DNA of 64,000 bases from JAJCYL01 sp963664285 (GTDB taxonomy: Bacteria > Bacteroidota > Bacteroidia > Cytophagales > Cyclobacteriaceae): contig CAXXNX010000055.1 of assembly GCA_963664285.2 (NCBI GenBank), forward strand, positions 15,607 through 79,606, read 5' to 3'. Made by a program: the position numbers and the translations under genes. Numbering within the stretch: position 1 is the stretch's first letter; each line of letters begins with the position of its first letter. The notes under the pieces are model-generated. The model saw only the letters and a program-made list of their open reading frames with translations, was not told where the DNA came from and searched no databases. Positions 10,135 to 18,527 of the stretch are shown here, in pieces.

Positions 10135-10339
10135 TAACTGTTTTAAACACAATCAACACCTTACTAATGGGGCTCTATCCCTAATTTCTATTTGATGCAT
10201 TGTTTAAAACACACGGTAAAGGATTTAATCGTACGATAGGTCAGTAGCCCGGCACAGTGGATAAATCGCCTTTACCGTGGTTAGCATATCCACATTTGTG
10301 GATAAGTTCAAAAAGAAAAAAGAAGCAAAAAAGAAAATT
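10135..10339 (-). ncRNA. Candidate IS110 bridge RNA, unit 1
   Basis: This non-coding segment lies directly upstream of the IS110-group transposase, where IS110 elements encode their bridge RNA. Read on the minus strand it contains a small hairpin (TATCCAC/GTGGATA, 10287-10304), a stem CACGGTAAAGG / CCTTTACCGTG (10212-10222 with 10269-10279) enclosing 46 bases, and a stem GTTTTAAACA / TGTTTAAAAC (10139-10148 with 10201-10210) enclosing 52 bases. A 5' hairpin followed by two stems with large loops is the architecture described for IS621 bridge RNA. The function is inferred from structure and position. Confidence 0.5.
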
Positions 10340-10532
10340 TAACTGTTTTACACAATCAACACCTTACTAATGGGGCTCTATCCCTAAATTTGATGCATTG
10401 TTTAAAACACACGGTAAAGGATTTAATCGTACGATAGGTCAGTAGCCCGGCACAGTGGATATCGCCTTTACCGTGGTTGCATATCCACATTTGTGGATAA
10501 GTTTAAAAGAAAAAAGAAGCAAAAAGAAAATT
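10340..10532 (-). ncRNA. Candidate IS110 bridge RNA, unit 2 (tandem copy)
   Basis: A direct repeat of 10135-10339 with a few small deletions. The CACGGTAAAGG / CCTTTACCGTG stem is perfectly kept (10410-10420 with 10465-10475), as is the TATCCAC hairpin. The first stem has decayed, reading GTTTTACACA instead of GTTTTAAACA. This suggests a duplicated element end, or two elements once joined head to tail. Confidence 0.45.
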
Positions 10533-10604
10533 TTATAATAGTAATGGTGTCTCTAAATAATAACATTCTGCTAATCTAAAGGGTACGGTGGTGTGAGAGC
10601 CTCA

Positions 10605-10636
10605 ACGTGATGGGTTTATAGCCCGTCACGTCGGGC
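10605..10636. other. Strong hairpin between the IS110 region and the next gene
   Basis: ACGTGATGGG pairs with CCCGTCACGT (one G-T pair) around TTTATAG. An alternative hairpin GCCCG/CGGGC overlaps it at 10621-10636. No T-run follows on either strand, so it is not a standard terminator. It could be the 3' UTR of the gene at 10663 or a recombination site. Confidence 0.45.
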
Positions 10637-10662
10637 TACTCGATTGGCTGTAGGTATTATTC

Positions 10663-11262
10663 TTATTCATTTTCAAGGTCCTCAAGCAAACTGTACCGCC
10701 TATTTACCAACGCTGACCGTTTTGGTCCAACTGGTTCATTTTTTAATTTTGTTTCTATTTCGATGAACTCATTAGCGCATTTGTAGAATTTTTCACTTGT
10801 CACAAATTTCTCAAGCCAGTCAGTAAAGTCCGCCAGTTCTTCCTGATCTTTCGAATAGTCGAAGTGATCTGTCAAACTTGAAAGCTCCCAACTTGAACTC
10901 TCCGATTTGTCAAAGTCAAGCAACTCCTTGTCCAGGTATCTGTCGAAGATGTAAGTGTTTGAAAAAAAAGTCTCTATGGCTTTATGCTCAGCGTGTTTTA
11001 TTCTTTTAGTTTTGAATAGTGTCACTGTCCACTCGAAAAGGAAGGTCGGAAAACCTGAGTCGTCCGGAAAGTTTTTATTGAACCAATTAAAATACCTTAA
11101 TGCTCCGGAATAGTCTTGAAGTTTAAGGTACAATTCAGGTGGTAAATAACGAAGTCCGCGGCTGTCATCATAAAATCTACCCCACCGTTTTTTGTCAGTT
11201 GCAAGGGCATGTTTAATCCTTGTGATTTTGTCTTTTATCCGATCAACTTGTTTCGGGGTCAT
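10663..11262 (-). CDS. Unrecognised 199-residue protein, possibly helical-repeat
   Basis: A complete acidic soluble protein with no signal peptide. It has a basic N-terminal helix (MTPKQVDRIKDKITRIKHAL), a conserved-looking centre (RGLRYLPPELYLKLQDYSGA, YFNWFNKNFPDDSG) and amphipathic helices reminiscent of TPR-like folds. I cannot assign a function. Its ATG overlaps the stop codon of the upstream integrase fragment (ATGA), so the two were probably co-transcribed. The low-GC, mobile context suggests accessory origin. Confidence 0.7.
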   Translation of the reverse strand: MTPKQVDRIKDKITRIKHALATDKKRWGRFYDDSRGLRYLPPELYLKLQDYSGALRYFNWFNKNFPDDSGFPTFLFEWTVTLFKTKRIKHAEHKAIETFFSNTYIFDRYLDKELLDFDKSESSSWELSSLTDHFDYSKDQEELADFTDWLEKFVTSEKFYKCANEFIEIETKLKNEPVGPKRSALVNRRYSLLEDLENE

Positions 11263-11460
11263 ATTTTCTGGTATTGTTCAATTACAGCCAACAATTGGCT
11301 AAAATAAGGTGTTTTATTCACACTGTACTTTTCCCATATCCAATGGATTAATGATTTCTTGAAGCATGTATTTGCTACATGTGTATAGATTTCAGTGGTC
11401 TTAGACGAACTATGACCAAGTATATTGGGAGCTCTTGCATACGCGCCATAGTAATGTTAT
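11259..11460 (-). pseudogene. Tyrosine recombinase, C-terminal fragment
   Basis: The minus strand encodes ARAPNILGHSSSKTTEIYTH followed by VANTCFKKSLIHWIWEKY, the C-terminal catalytic end (HxxS...Y) of a phage/integron-type tyrosine recombinase, here with the active-site Tyr in EIYTH. The N-terminal catalytic half is missing; the fragment begins near 11460 next to a dispersed repeat. The stop overlaps the next gene's ATG. Confidence 0.75.
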
Positions 11461-11499
11461 TAAGTAGCTGTGTGTCTTTTAATAAGACAGCTATCTATC

Positions 11500-11625
11500 C
11501 TTACACAGGGTACCCGAAAACTTCACTTAGGGGTCGGCTAAAATTCTTAAATGGTATCTAAGGTCATCTGAGCTACTAAGGTGTCACCCTGAAGCATTCT
11601 CAATGTTTAACTGACTCGACCCGCG
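11500..11625. repeat. Dispersed repeat, copy with a gene tail (R3)
   Basis: This stretch (GAAAACTTCACTTAGGGGTC ... CTAAGGTGTCACCCTGAAGC ... CTCAATGTTTAACTGACTCG) closely matches 14540-14645. Its core CTGAAGCATTCTCAATGTTT also recurs at 27740 and, diverged, at 13384. On the minus strand the core is the stop codon and downstream region of an unrecognised gene. Here the coding part ends at ACTGACTCGACC, after which the sequence differs. Confidence 0.7.
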
Positions 11626-12016
11626 TTCATTCGAACCCATCCTGTTCCTTGGGAATCCGTATGATTGCTTGCAAATTAATAGAACCCTGAAGAAATTAGG
11701 AAAAATCACCCCGCCAAGTTTTACCAAGGCGGGGCTTTTTCCCTCTGTTGCTTATAAACTTTGTTCATCATAAAACAAACCTATCAACTACTATGTAAAC
11801 AATTGATGAACTCCATTTTTGCAAATGGTTAAGTCTATACAGAACTGAGATCACTACACTGGTTGGAAATCTCAAACCTGTGTTGCTCACTGAACTTACG
11901 GATATAAAGGTAAAAAAAAGCTGGCACAACTTTGCGATGATTCGGTGTATATAATCTATACATTTTGCATAACATATATATTTTTCTTAATTTAGCTTGA
12001 AATTAAATTAGCAATT
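11626..12016. other. Intergenic region without a recognisable gene
   Basis: About 390 bases of AT-rich sequence between a dispersed repeat and an IS30 copy. Apart from the terminator at 11709-11740 I see no gene, RNA or repeat that I can support. Confidence 0.6.
11709..11740 (+). terminator. Rho-independent terminator
   Basis: CCCCGCC (11709-11715) pairs with GGCGGGG (11728-11734) and is followed by C and five T. It reads on the plus strand, but no intact plus-strand gene precedes it, so it is probably the remnant of a lost gene. Confidence 0.75.
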
Positions 12017-13158
12017 TGTAAGTTCAAGTAATAAGTGCAATTTTCCTTTGTAGCACTTGCTTTGCGTTTAGGTAATTAAATTTTCTAACAGGGCGTTCAT
12101 TGATTTTGTTTTCAACAACTTTGATTTGCTCCTCTGTAACAAATCTAATATCTGTTTTCTTAGGATAAAACCTTCTGATTACCCCAATCCTATTTTCAAC
12201 TGTCCCTTTATCCTGACTAGTATAGGGACGAGTGAAATAGGCATCCACATCAAGGGATTGAGCAATCAACTCATGTTTAGAAAATGCCATATCATTATCA
12301 AAAGTGAGTGTTTCCAGTTTGTGTTTATCCTGAGAGAGTTCCTCCACAATAGCTTCGGCCATTTGATCGGCATTTTTACTGTGCATCTTTCTGATTCTGG
12401 TAAAAAGACTTGCTCGGTCTGTCATCACCAACAAAGAGCCTTTGTGGTTTTTACCCATCATTAAATCGACTTCTATATCTCCCAATCGTTCCCTTTTGTT
12501 AATGATCTGGGGTCGCTGTTCAATTGATACCCTATTCGGGATAATACCTCTACGATCTTTTCTGTTTCCTCGTTTGCGCCTTCGTTTGCCATGTTTTAGA
12601 TATGTGTATAGTTGTTTGTATTCTTGGTTCTCCTGGCGGTTGGTGTGCTTACATTCCCATATCCATTGGTAAATCCATTCATGCGCTAAGTGGACATTCT
12701 CTCGTTTTCTTTCCCTGATGGCTGATCAATTCAGGACTCCATCTATCTTCTTGGAGCCGGATTAACTATCCAGTCTCCATTCATGGGTTTGGTGAAAATC
12801 ACTCTTTTTGGCAATTTTGGAGCTTGATGACTCAGCCAGATAAGATTGGTCCTCCTTTGTGCATTTGCTGTTCGATAGACACCAGCTCCCCTACCTCTTG
12901 AACCCACATTTCGCTTAAGCTCACGTGAGATCGTAGGACGGGTGAAAATGAACGATACAGGCAATCTCCTTTTGAGTAGCTCCTGTTTTCAATAATGCTT
13001 CAATTTGATACCTTTGACTGCTCTTAAACAAATACTGAGATGTGTGTAGTTTTTTGACATTTTGCAATCCAAAGATTGCACTGCTCAGGCTTTTGAAGGA
13101 TGAAAAAGCCCTTAAAAGCTTTTTCATCCTTCAATTGCACTTATTAGTTGATCTCAGC
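12017..13158 (-). mobile_element. IS30-family element, copy A (degenerate)
   Basis: The ends TGTAAGTTCAAGTAATAAG and GCTGAGATCAACTAATAAG (as inverted repeats) match the intact copy at 36436-37546. A 3 bp duplication ATT flanks it (12014-12016 and 13159-13161). It is 1142 bp, longer than copy B because of small insertions. Confidence 0.88.
12024..13060 (-). pseudogene. IS30 transposase, multiply frameshifted
   Basis: It aligns along its length with the intact transposase at 36534-37538. The C-terminal catalytic part (RLGDIEVDLMMGKNHKGSLL, ETLTFDNDMAFSKHE, NERPVRKFNYLNAKQ) is open from 12485 to 12024, but several indels between about 12690 and 13060 break the helix-turn-helix region. An Arg to Met change (DNDMAF for DNDRAF) is shared with copy C. 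Confidence 0.88.
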
Positions 13159-13169
13159 ATTTTATTGGA

Positions 13170-13237
13170 CTGAACATATTAAATAAGGCTGAACATATTA
13201 AATAAGGCTGAACATATTAAATAAGGCTGAACATATT
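13170..13237. repeat. 19 bp tandem repeat, about 3.6 units
   Basis: CTGAACATATTAAATAAGG occurs three times without gaps from 13170, followed by a partial fourth unit CTGAACATATT. It lies just outside the IS30 end and before a terminator. It is too short and too regular for a CRISPR array. Confidence 0.9.
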
Positions 13238-13257
13238 TCAGCCAGCCATGCTATAAA

Positions 13258-13287
13258 ATCCACTTCTAATTTGGAGTGGGTTTTTTT
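13258..13287 (+). terminator. Rho-independent terminator
   Basis: ATCCACTTC pairs with GAGTGGGT around TAATTTG, followed by seven T at 13281-13287. It reads on the plus strand. The gene it served is not visible. Confidence 0.7.
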
Positions 13288-13392
13288 ATGTGATAGTTGC
13301 CAATCCCACAATTTCCCCTCATCCCTCCAGATATCTTTCCTAAAAGGTAGTAGAGATCATCTTAGCTATTAAGATCTTACCCTGGCCTATTC

Positions 13393-13556
13393 TCAATGTT
13401 TAACTGCCTCGACATGCCTTACCTCTATTATCATCTCTGTATCAACGACTGCTTCAACTCTGCTTTGCTTGGGACGGAAATATTCCAGGGTCTTTAGAAA
13501 CAATTCAGCCGCCTTGTCCGGTGATGTCTCCCAAGACTGTTGTTTGTACAGGCCTC
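13393..13556 (-). pseudogene. Tail of an unrecognised gene (R1)
   Basis: The minus strand encodes about 54 residues (GLYKQQSWETSPDKAAEL, then FLKTLEYFRPKQSRVEAVVD, then EMIIEVRHVEAVKH) followed by TGA. The tail IIEVRHVE(S/A)VKH occurs again at 14622 and 27750, with related downstream sequence each time. I do not recognise the protein; this copy lacks its 5' part. Confidence 0.6.
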
Positions 13557-13617
13557 AAAAGCCATTCAGGAGGGAGGGGATGGCGTCCTAATGATTGAGT
13601 GAAATACATTGTCCACA

Positions 13618-14271
13618 CTACTCAAACTTCGCCCACTTAACTGCGGAATCCACCCATTCTTTAATGGGTCGAAAGAGGAAACCATGTCCTAGTCCTGTAT
13701 TAAGTGCGATCTCATCTTTAACCAGTTCACAAGGGGAATTATTAAAGAATTCATTACAGCCTGCCGCTACCCCATCAGATTTTTCATAGATGGACAATAT
13801 TCTACCGCACAGATAGACGTCAAGATTATCTTTTGCATAATCGTTACAAGCCGCCATCAAAACGAAATTGACATCATTGCGGTTCAGCTTCGTAGAGACC
13901 ATCATGGCGATCATTGAGCCCTTCGAAGCCCCAACCACGGTAATTTTCGTTAGATCTACACCAGATGCAATCAGTTCTTCAATTTTCCCGACAATTTTCC
14001 CGGCATATTTCACAATGTCAGTATTCTTCTCCCGAATCTCGCTATGTACATTGAAGCCCTTTTTTTCCAGGGTTGCCAGGATTCTCATATACTCATACTT
14101 ACCGAAATTTTCATTGTATGCATCAAGACCCATATTTTCAACGATCATGCCATGCAGGTAAAAGAGAATGGGTTTCTCCGGATCGATGTTAGTCAGATCG
14201 TAAGTCGGGGTTTGGCCTGAACATGAGGTAATCGCAGTCATAAGTAGTAATAATTGAAATCCAGTTTTCAT
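13618..14271 (-). CDS. Alpha/beta-hydrolase-like lipoprotein
   Basis: 217 residues with a lipoprotein leader (LLLLMTAITSCSG, lipobox Cys17), an oxyanion-type HG motif (ILFYLHGMIVEN) and a nucleophile elbow VVGASKGSM with Ser as probable nucleophile. His near the C-terminus (GLGHGFLF) could complete a triad. It most resembles small secreted alpha/beta hydrolases; the substrate is unknown. Its ATG overlaps the stop of a truncated cyclase (ATGA), so the present upstream gene is a chance fusion and its own promoter may be lost. The reading frame is intact. Confidence 0.75.
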   Translation of the reverse strand: MKTGFQLLLLMTAITSCSGQTPTYDLTNIDPEKPILFYLHGMIVENMGLDAYNENFGKYEYMRILATLEKKGFNVHSEIREKNTDIVKYAGKIVGKIEELIASGVDLTKITVVGASKGSMIAMMVSTKLNRNDVNFVLMAACNDYAKDNLDVYLCGRILSIYEKSDGVAAGCNEFFNNSPCELVKDEIALNTGLGHGFLFRPIKEWVDSAVKWAKFE

Positions 14272-14441
14272 TCATCGATTTCCTTAAGAAACCTCCCACT
14301 GTAACTTTCAATGATTGGCTTGTGAAGTAGTCTATTCTTCTCAAGAAGATGGAGAGCCTTTTCTTCATCCTTACCCATCAAGGCAGTATACCCGACAATG
14401 TCGGTAAACATGATAGCTGCAAGCTGGCGGCTGGTGGCCAT
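14268..14441 (-). pseudogene. Class III adenylate cyclase, N-terminal fragment
   Basis: MATSRQLAAIMFTDIVGYTA ... LMGKDEEKALHLLEKN is the start of a class III nucleotide cyclase domain, with the first metal-binding Asp in FTDIVGY. The frame runs 57 residues to GRFLKEIDE and stops exactly where the next gene's ATG begins; the normal continuation GDG is missing. The rest of the catalytic domain and the usual TPR tail are absent. Confidence 0.82.
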
Positions 14442-14539
14442 GGGATGAAGTTAGGGAAAAAGCCTCTTAAATCCATCCGAGGTGAGATCGCTGCAAATAT
14501 GTGTGGATGGACGGTTTATTCTTCCACAGGAGGTATCAA

Positions 14540-14690
14540 AACTTCACTAAGGGGTCAAGCGTCCTTTTTTAAAAAGTATCTGAGGTCATTTGAGGTACTA
14601 AGGTGTCACCCTGAAGCATTCTCAATGTTTAACTGACTCAACATGCCTTACCTCTATAATTAATTCTTGATCCACCACTCCCATAAACCT
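14540..14690 (-). repeat. Dispersed repeat, copy R2 with gene tail
   Basis: On the minus strand a 3' fragment (GFMGVVDQELIIEVRHVESV, KH, stop at 14622-14624) is followed by the same roughly 90 base downstream region as in R3 (GTGACACCTTAG ... CCCCTTAGTGAAGTTTT). In this copy the truncated adenylate cyclase starts about 100 bases further on, so the repeat spans the space between the unknown gene and a cyclase gene. Confidence 0.65.
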
Positions 14691-14844
14691 ACTCACAACC
14701 CCTGCATAAGGCCGACACAGCCCCGTCACGGGACTTTCTCCTCTTCAGGGTATATACTCTCAATTTAGTAATTATAATCGCTTAGAAACGATAAAACTAT
14801 AATAGTTAGATATAGCTAATATCATTAGTTTTATTTGTGTAGAA

Positions 14845-15068
14845 ACTGGACCTAGGCAAGTACAAGATATTTATCAATGATGGCCCTTTTGGAAGCACGC
14901 ATTTCTTATATGTCTATAGGAAGAGTGGGAAGCTGTACTACCGCCAAGATCATGGTTCACCGCAGGCCGGCCGAGGGTGATGCCGGAGAGATATACCTGG
15001 ATCACACCAGGATATTGAAACAGATAAGGAACCCCATTAAAGTCAAGGGTGTAAAAGTGACAGTTTAG
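14845..15068 (+). pseudogene. Frameshifted fragment of an unrecognised protein
   Basis: The plus strand reads LGKYKIFINDGPFGSTHFLY ... YRQDHGSPQAGRG in one frame and continues GDAGEIYLDHTRILKQIRNP ... KVKGVKVTV to a stop at 15066-15068 in the next. One indel near 14970 joins them into about 74 residues. I cannot name the family. Confidence 0.4.
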
Positions 15069-15111
15069 TCAATTAATTTCCTAAATTGAAACACTGACCA
15101 AACTAACAGAT

Positions 15112-15192
15112 ATGAAATCGTTGATTCTCTCTCTTTCTCTTTGTGTGTTGCTTCTCAATCAATGGCATGGTCTACCAATTGTTCGGAAGTAA
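15112..15192 (+). pseudogene. Orphan signal peptide of a lost secreted protein
   Basis: A 26-codon ORF begins MKSLILSLSLCVLLLNQWHG, a typical Sec leader, and stops at 15190 just after the expected cleavage region. It looks like the 5' end of an exported-protein gene whose body was removed. Confidence 0.4.
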
Positions 15193-15257
15193 ATTGAGCT
15201 GTTCAAGTTGTCCAGACATATTTGAAATTTGAATCTACATTGAAATCGATCAGGGTT

Positions 15258-17660
15258 TTAGGGTTTTTCAAGGGTTTTAGGCTGACGCTGATTGGTGACG
15301 TCCTTGCTCTGGATGGCCCCAGCAATCTGCCCGAAAGCGAGGCGAATATAGGTGAGCAAATCCGCTACCTCCGTATCCGACATGGCGGAGGCGAAGTCGT
15401 GCGTCTCGCGGGTTGTTTGAGGAAGACCGTGCAAGACGGTGCGAATCAACTCCGAGGGATCGCCTCGCACGACTGCGTTGTCTGTCAGCGAGGGTTGGAG
15501 AGAGGACACACCCGAACCGTCGGGCATATGGCACGTGATACAGTGCCGCACGTACTGAGCTCGGCCTGTGACGTACACGCTGGGCTCGCTTGGCTGGACG
15601 GCTGGCTTCGTAGCGGCAGGCAACGAATTTAGGTAGGCGGCAATCGCCTGCGCATCCGTTTCGGTCAGGCCTACAGCCTGTGGTGCCATGGTTCCGTTCA
15701 GGAGCGCATCGACAATTCTGGGTCCCTTCAGTTTACTGATCATATCGAGGGTGGGAATCCCAGGCTGACCTGAATCATGGCATATAATGCAACGTTGGTT
15801 TACGAACGTCTGCCCGGCCTGCAAGAGTTTCGGATCGAAGATGGCTTTCTCGGCAACTTGCGCATCAGTTGCGAATGGCGACGGAAAAATCGGATGCGAA
15901 GCTAGGGCTGCCGGCAGCAGTCCGAAGGCTTGGATGCGATCCGTCCCAACATAGACAACCCCTCTCGCAATTGCGGGTTCGTTGTATTTTCCAGTTGATG
16001 CCAGCTCGTCCGGCGCGCTCTTCCAGAGAAGTTCGAGCGTAAGGGCATCGAATGCATAGAGAACTGGCCGCGAGGCATTCGGACCTCTCAAGGGCGCGCG
16101 TCTACGCACATTCATGTCCATTACCCAAACGATAGCGTCTCGCCCTCCATTGCTTGTCACCATTGGCGACCCCGGATTGTGGAACGTCTGCGTTCCCTCC
16201 AATTGATCGATTCTCAAATAGGCTGGTTGGCCAGGAGCAGTGACAATCTCGAGTCGCGCCAAGCCCGGTGGAGTGCTTATATCAACTTTCTCGCCGATCT
16301 TTGCACTGCCCGTAACAAAGATATAATTTCTACCCGTCTCGCTTTTGAAATACGCTGATGTGGTCCGGCTCCTAGCCTGATTGCCCATCGCGTTCCGGTC
16401 CGCGTAAGGGCCAAAAACGTTGAGCGGACCCCGTTTCCCAAACTGAGGCTGGATTTCCGGCGCCAGCAAGGATCCGTCTGTATTGGAGTCCTCGGAGGGG
16501 GCAGGACGTTTCACTAACGATCCCGGCATGTTCGCTCGGTCTATCAAGTAGACGTTGCCCTGCTTGCCCCCCGCGACGAGCAGATGGGGCGTGCTGGTGG
16601 TGGCAGGGTCCAGATCGATCGCAACGGTGCCACTGCTGGCGAGATCGATGTCCATCGACTGAGACTGCGCATAGTTGAACGGCGAATATGTCCCAGTAAG
16701 TTCGAATCCCGTTTCTAAATCATCGCGCAAACGGATGACCGACTGTCCCCAGTTATGCTCGCTATCCGGAAAGACTCCAGGTATCCCCAGCTTCCTTATA
16801 GTGACCCTCACGTTGGATCCGGTCGCAGTATGGATATTGTCGTCCGAGTCGATGGACGGTCCGCTAGAAGCCCACATCCCCCCGTTTTCTTCGCTGCTGG
16901 AAGTGGCGGAAAATGCCGAGGCCACGGAGGCGGAATGGGTGTCGATCGACACGATCCAACCCCAGTTGCCGGCGAAGGTTACATATAATCGTGACCCGTC
17001 GGAGTTGAGGTTTAGCGCTCCGCGCTGAATAAGAAGGCGCTCGGATGGGAACTGCGTGGGTCCGTTGCGGTCGACGCTGGGCGCGTTAATCGCCACCGAA
17101 TCGAGCGCCACAGGCCAGTTTTCTAGTTGTTCTCCACTCCTCAGATCCAAGGCGTACACACGGTCAGGACTGCTGCCGTTGTTGCCAACCGCATAGATAC
17201 GCTGGCGCTCCAAGTCGATGACGGGGGTGCTTATGTTGCCAAAACGACTCGGCCTCGTTTCCGATATGCGGCGGCTCCAAAGAATTGTTCCGGGCGCGAT
17301 ATCGTCGACAGCAGTGGCGTTCACCGCGTAGAGGTAACCGACATCTGTCGCGGCAAAAACCACCGAGAAGGTTTTTCCCTGATAGGGGCCGCTGGAGAGA
17401 GTCAATCGATCTACGTAAAGCGGGGACGCGAAAAGCCGAGGCTCATCACCATCAACCGAATCGAACTGCGGCGTTTGCCACAACTGGCCGAACGCGGATC
17501 CCGATACGGATTCCGGCGTAAGCCGAGCTTCATGGGGATTCCAGCCTGATCGCTGTTTATCATTATGGAAGGTCAGTTTATCGTACGGAATCGCCTGCTT
17601 ATCTATACATGAGCATGAAATGAATGCCCAGATAATTGCCATTGTTTTAAATTTCTTCAT
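15258..17660 (-). CDS. PQQ-type beta-propeller with two cytochrome c domains
   Basis: About 800 residues: a lipoprotein-like leader (AIIWAFISCSC), a long repeat-rich beta-propeller (blocks such as VFAATDVGYLYAVNA, RIYAVGNNGSSPDRVYALD, VYVGTDRIQAFG) and, after about residue 620, two haem c sites CIICH and CITCH, each with a distal region typical of class I cytochrome c. It is probably an exported redox enzyme or electron-transfer protein; the PQQ ligands cannot be confirmed by eye. The body is distinctly GC-rich compared with all neighbours, while the first ~25 codons are AT-rich. This suggests a transferred gene fitted with a local leader. The start is set at the Met before KKFKTMA rather than eight codons upstream. 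Confidence 0.82.
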   Translation of the reverse strand: MKKFKTMAIIWAFISCSCIDKQAIPYDKLTFHNDKQRSGWNPHEARLTPESVSGSAFGQLWQTPQFDSVDGDEPRLFASPLYVDRLTLSSGPYQGKTFSVVFAATDVGYLYAVNATAVDDIAPGTILWSRRISETRPSRFGNISTPVIDLERQRIYAVGNNGSSPDRVYALDLRSGEQLENWPVALDSVAINAPSVDRNGPTQFPSERLLIQRGALNLNSDGSRLYVTFAGNWGWIVSIDTHSASVASAFSATSSSEENGGMWASSGPSIDSDDNIHTATGSNVRVTIRKLGIPGVFPDSEHNWGQSVIRLRDDLETGFELTGTYSPFNYAQSQSMDIDLASSGTVAIDLDPATTSTPHLLVAGGKQGNVYLIDRANMPGSLVKRPAPSEDSNTDGSLLAPEIQPQFGKRGPLNVFGPYADRNAMGNQARSRTTSAYFKSETGRNYIFVTGSAKIGEKVDISTPPGLARLEIVTAPGQPAYLRIDQLEGTQTFHNPGSPMVTSNGGRDAIVWVMDMNVRRRAPLRGPNASRPVLYAFDALTLELLWKSAPDELASTGKYNEPAIARGVVYVGTDRIQAFGLLPAALASHPIFPSPFATDAQVAEKAIFDPKLLQAGQTFVNQRCIICHDSGQPGIPTLDMISKLKGPRIVDALLNGTMAPQAVGLTETDAQAIAAYLNSLPAATKPAVQPSEPSVYVTGRAQYVRHCITCHMPDGSGVSSLQPSLTDNAVVRGDPSELIRTVLHGLPQTTRETHDFASAMSDTEVADLLTYIRLAFGQIAGAIQSKDVTNQRQPKTLEKP

Positions 17661-17700
17661 TTGATTCTTCTTACATAACTGCATAATTGTTTCGTCTAAG

Positions 17701-17850
17701 TTAGAAAAGAGGTTGTTTCACCGGTGATTCTATAGCTGGAAGTACAATAGCAGCTATCTGCATGATCAGCCATGCTACTATGATATAGGCAATTGCTGCC
17801 TTATAAACATTGCGTCTTTTAAGCTCCTGGAAGAAGTTAGGCTTGGGCAT
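17701..17850 (-). pseudogene. N-terminal remnant of a membrane-anchored TPR-type protein
   Basis: 49 residues, MPKPNFFQELKRRNVYKAAI followed by a transmembrane helix (AYIIVAWLIMQIAAIVLPAI), then a stop. FFxELKRRNVYK plus one helix is the conserved start of a large family of TPR or cyclase-associated membrane proteins. The cytoplasmic/periplasmic body is missing. Confidence 0.65.
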
Positions 17851-18015
17851 TGGTTATTAAAGATAGGATTTTCTGAGGTAATCGTAAAATTAATTACAGG
17901 AGGGGAAATTATCTTCTCACAACACCAATTCTTGTTCAGGGAGTATCAAAAAACATTATAAATCCAGGCACTGTGCCGCCGTAATTAAGCATGCTGTATT
18001 GAGTCAGGATGCCTG

Positions 18016-18457
18016 CTATGATTTCTTTTTCAGGTATAGCCTGTTGACCTCTCGAATCTTCTCTCTGAATGAGCTTGCTTCATCAAGGACATCTTCCTTC
18101 GGTGGGTCGGAGTCTCTCCCACTTCATGCCGACCCGGAGTGCAAAGATGATCCCTGCCTGGTTCTTTCCATTACCGTAAATGAGGCGTTTCTCGTACATT
18201 TCCTCTACTTTTTGAGCCGCCTCCTTTATAATGTCAGCGTATTCCTCCCGTTGTTTATAACCTCGAACCCCTTCTCTTGTTAGTCCTATGTGCCTGGCCA
18301 GTCCTGTTAAAGTGGGGTATGGCTCTGTTTTAAAGAAGCTGTCTACTGCTACCTTTAGTAGCTTTGGTGTAGGATATTTGAGTTTGCGCCCGACAGTGGG
18401 CTTGCCATTATCTACAACTTCTACCGGGACTGTTTGTGTGTCTCTGGACATATTCAA
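18016..18457 (-). pseudogene. Terminase small subunit-like (gp3 packaging) protein, probably frameshifted
   Basis: The first 124 residues include YPTLTGLARHIGLTREGVRG, a helix-turn-helix, and ALL-type helices (YADIIKEAAQKVEEMYEKRL, GNGKNQAGIIFALRVGMKW) characteristic of phage gp3-like small terminases. The frame then reads RLRPTEGRCP and stops at 18083. Another frame continues DSDPPKEDVLDEASSFREK ... VNRLYLKKKS to 18016, a more natural end. No large terminase lies beside it, so it is an isolated phage remnant distinct from the prophage at 38-63 kb. Confidence 0.6.
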
Positions 18458-18527
18458 AAATAACTCTTAAAGGCAATCCTTAGAAAAGGACAAATTAGTC
18501 GATGATGTAATCCAATACCACCCTTGC

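Noticed and set aside
10135..10532. The long direct repeat as a CRISPR array or an origin of replication
   Set aside because: There are only two units of about 200 bases without spacers, and no DnaA boxes or Cas genes. Stem-loops next to an IS110 gene fit a guide RNA better.
18016..18457. The terminase-like gene as part of the 38-63 kb prophage
   Set aside because: It lies 20 kb away outside the integrase, among chromosomal and mosaic genes, with no other packaging gene beside it.
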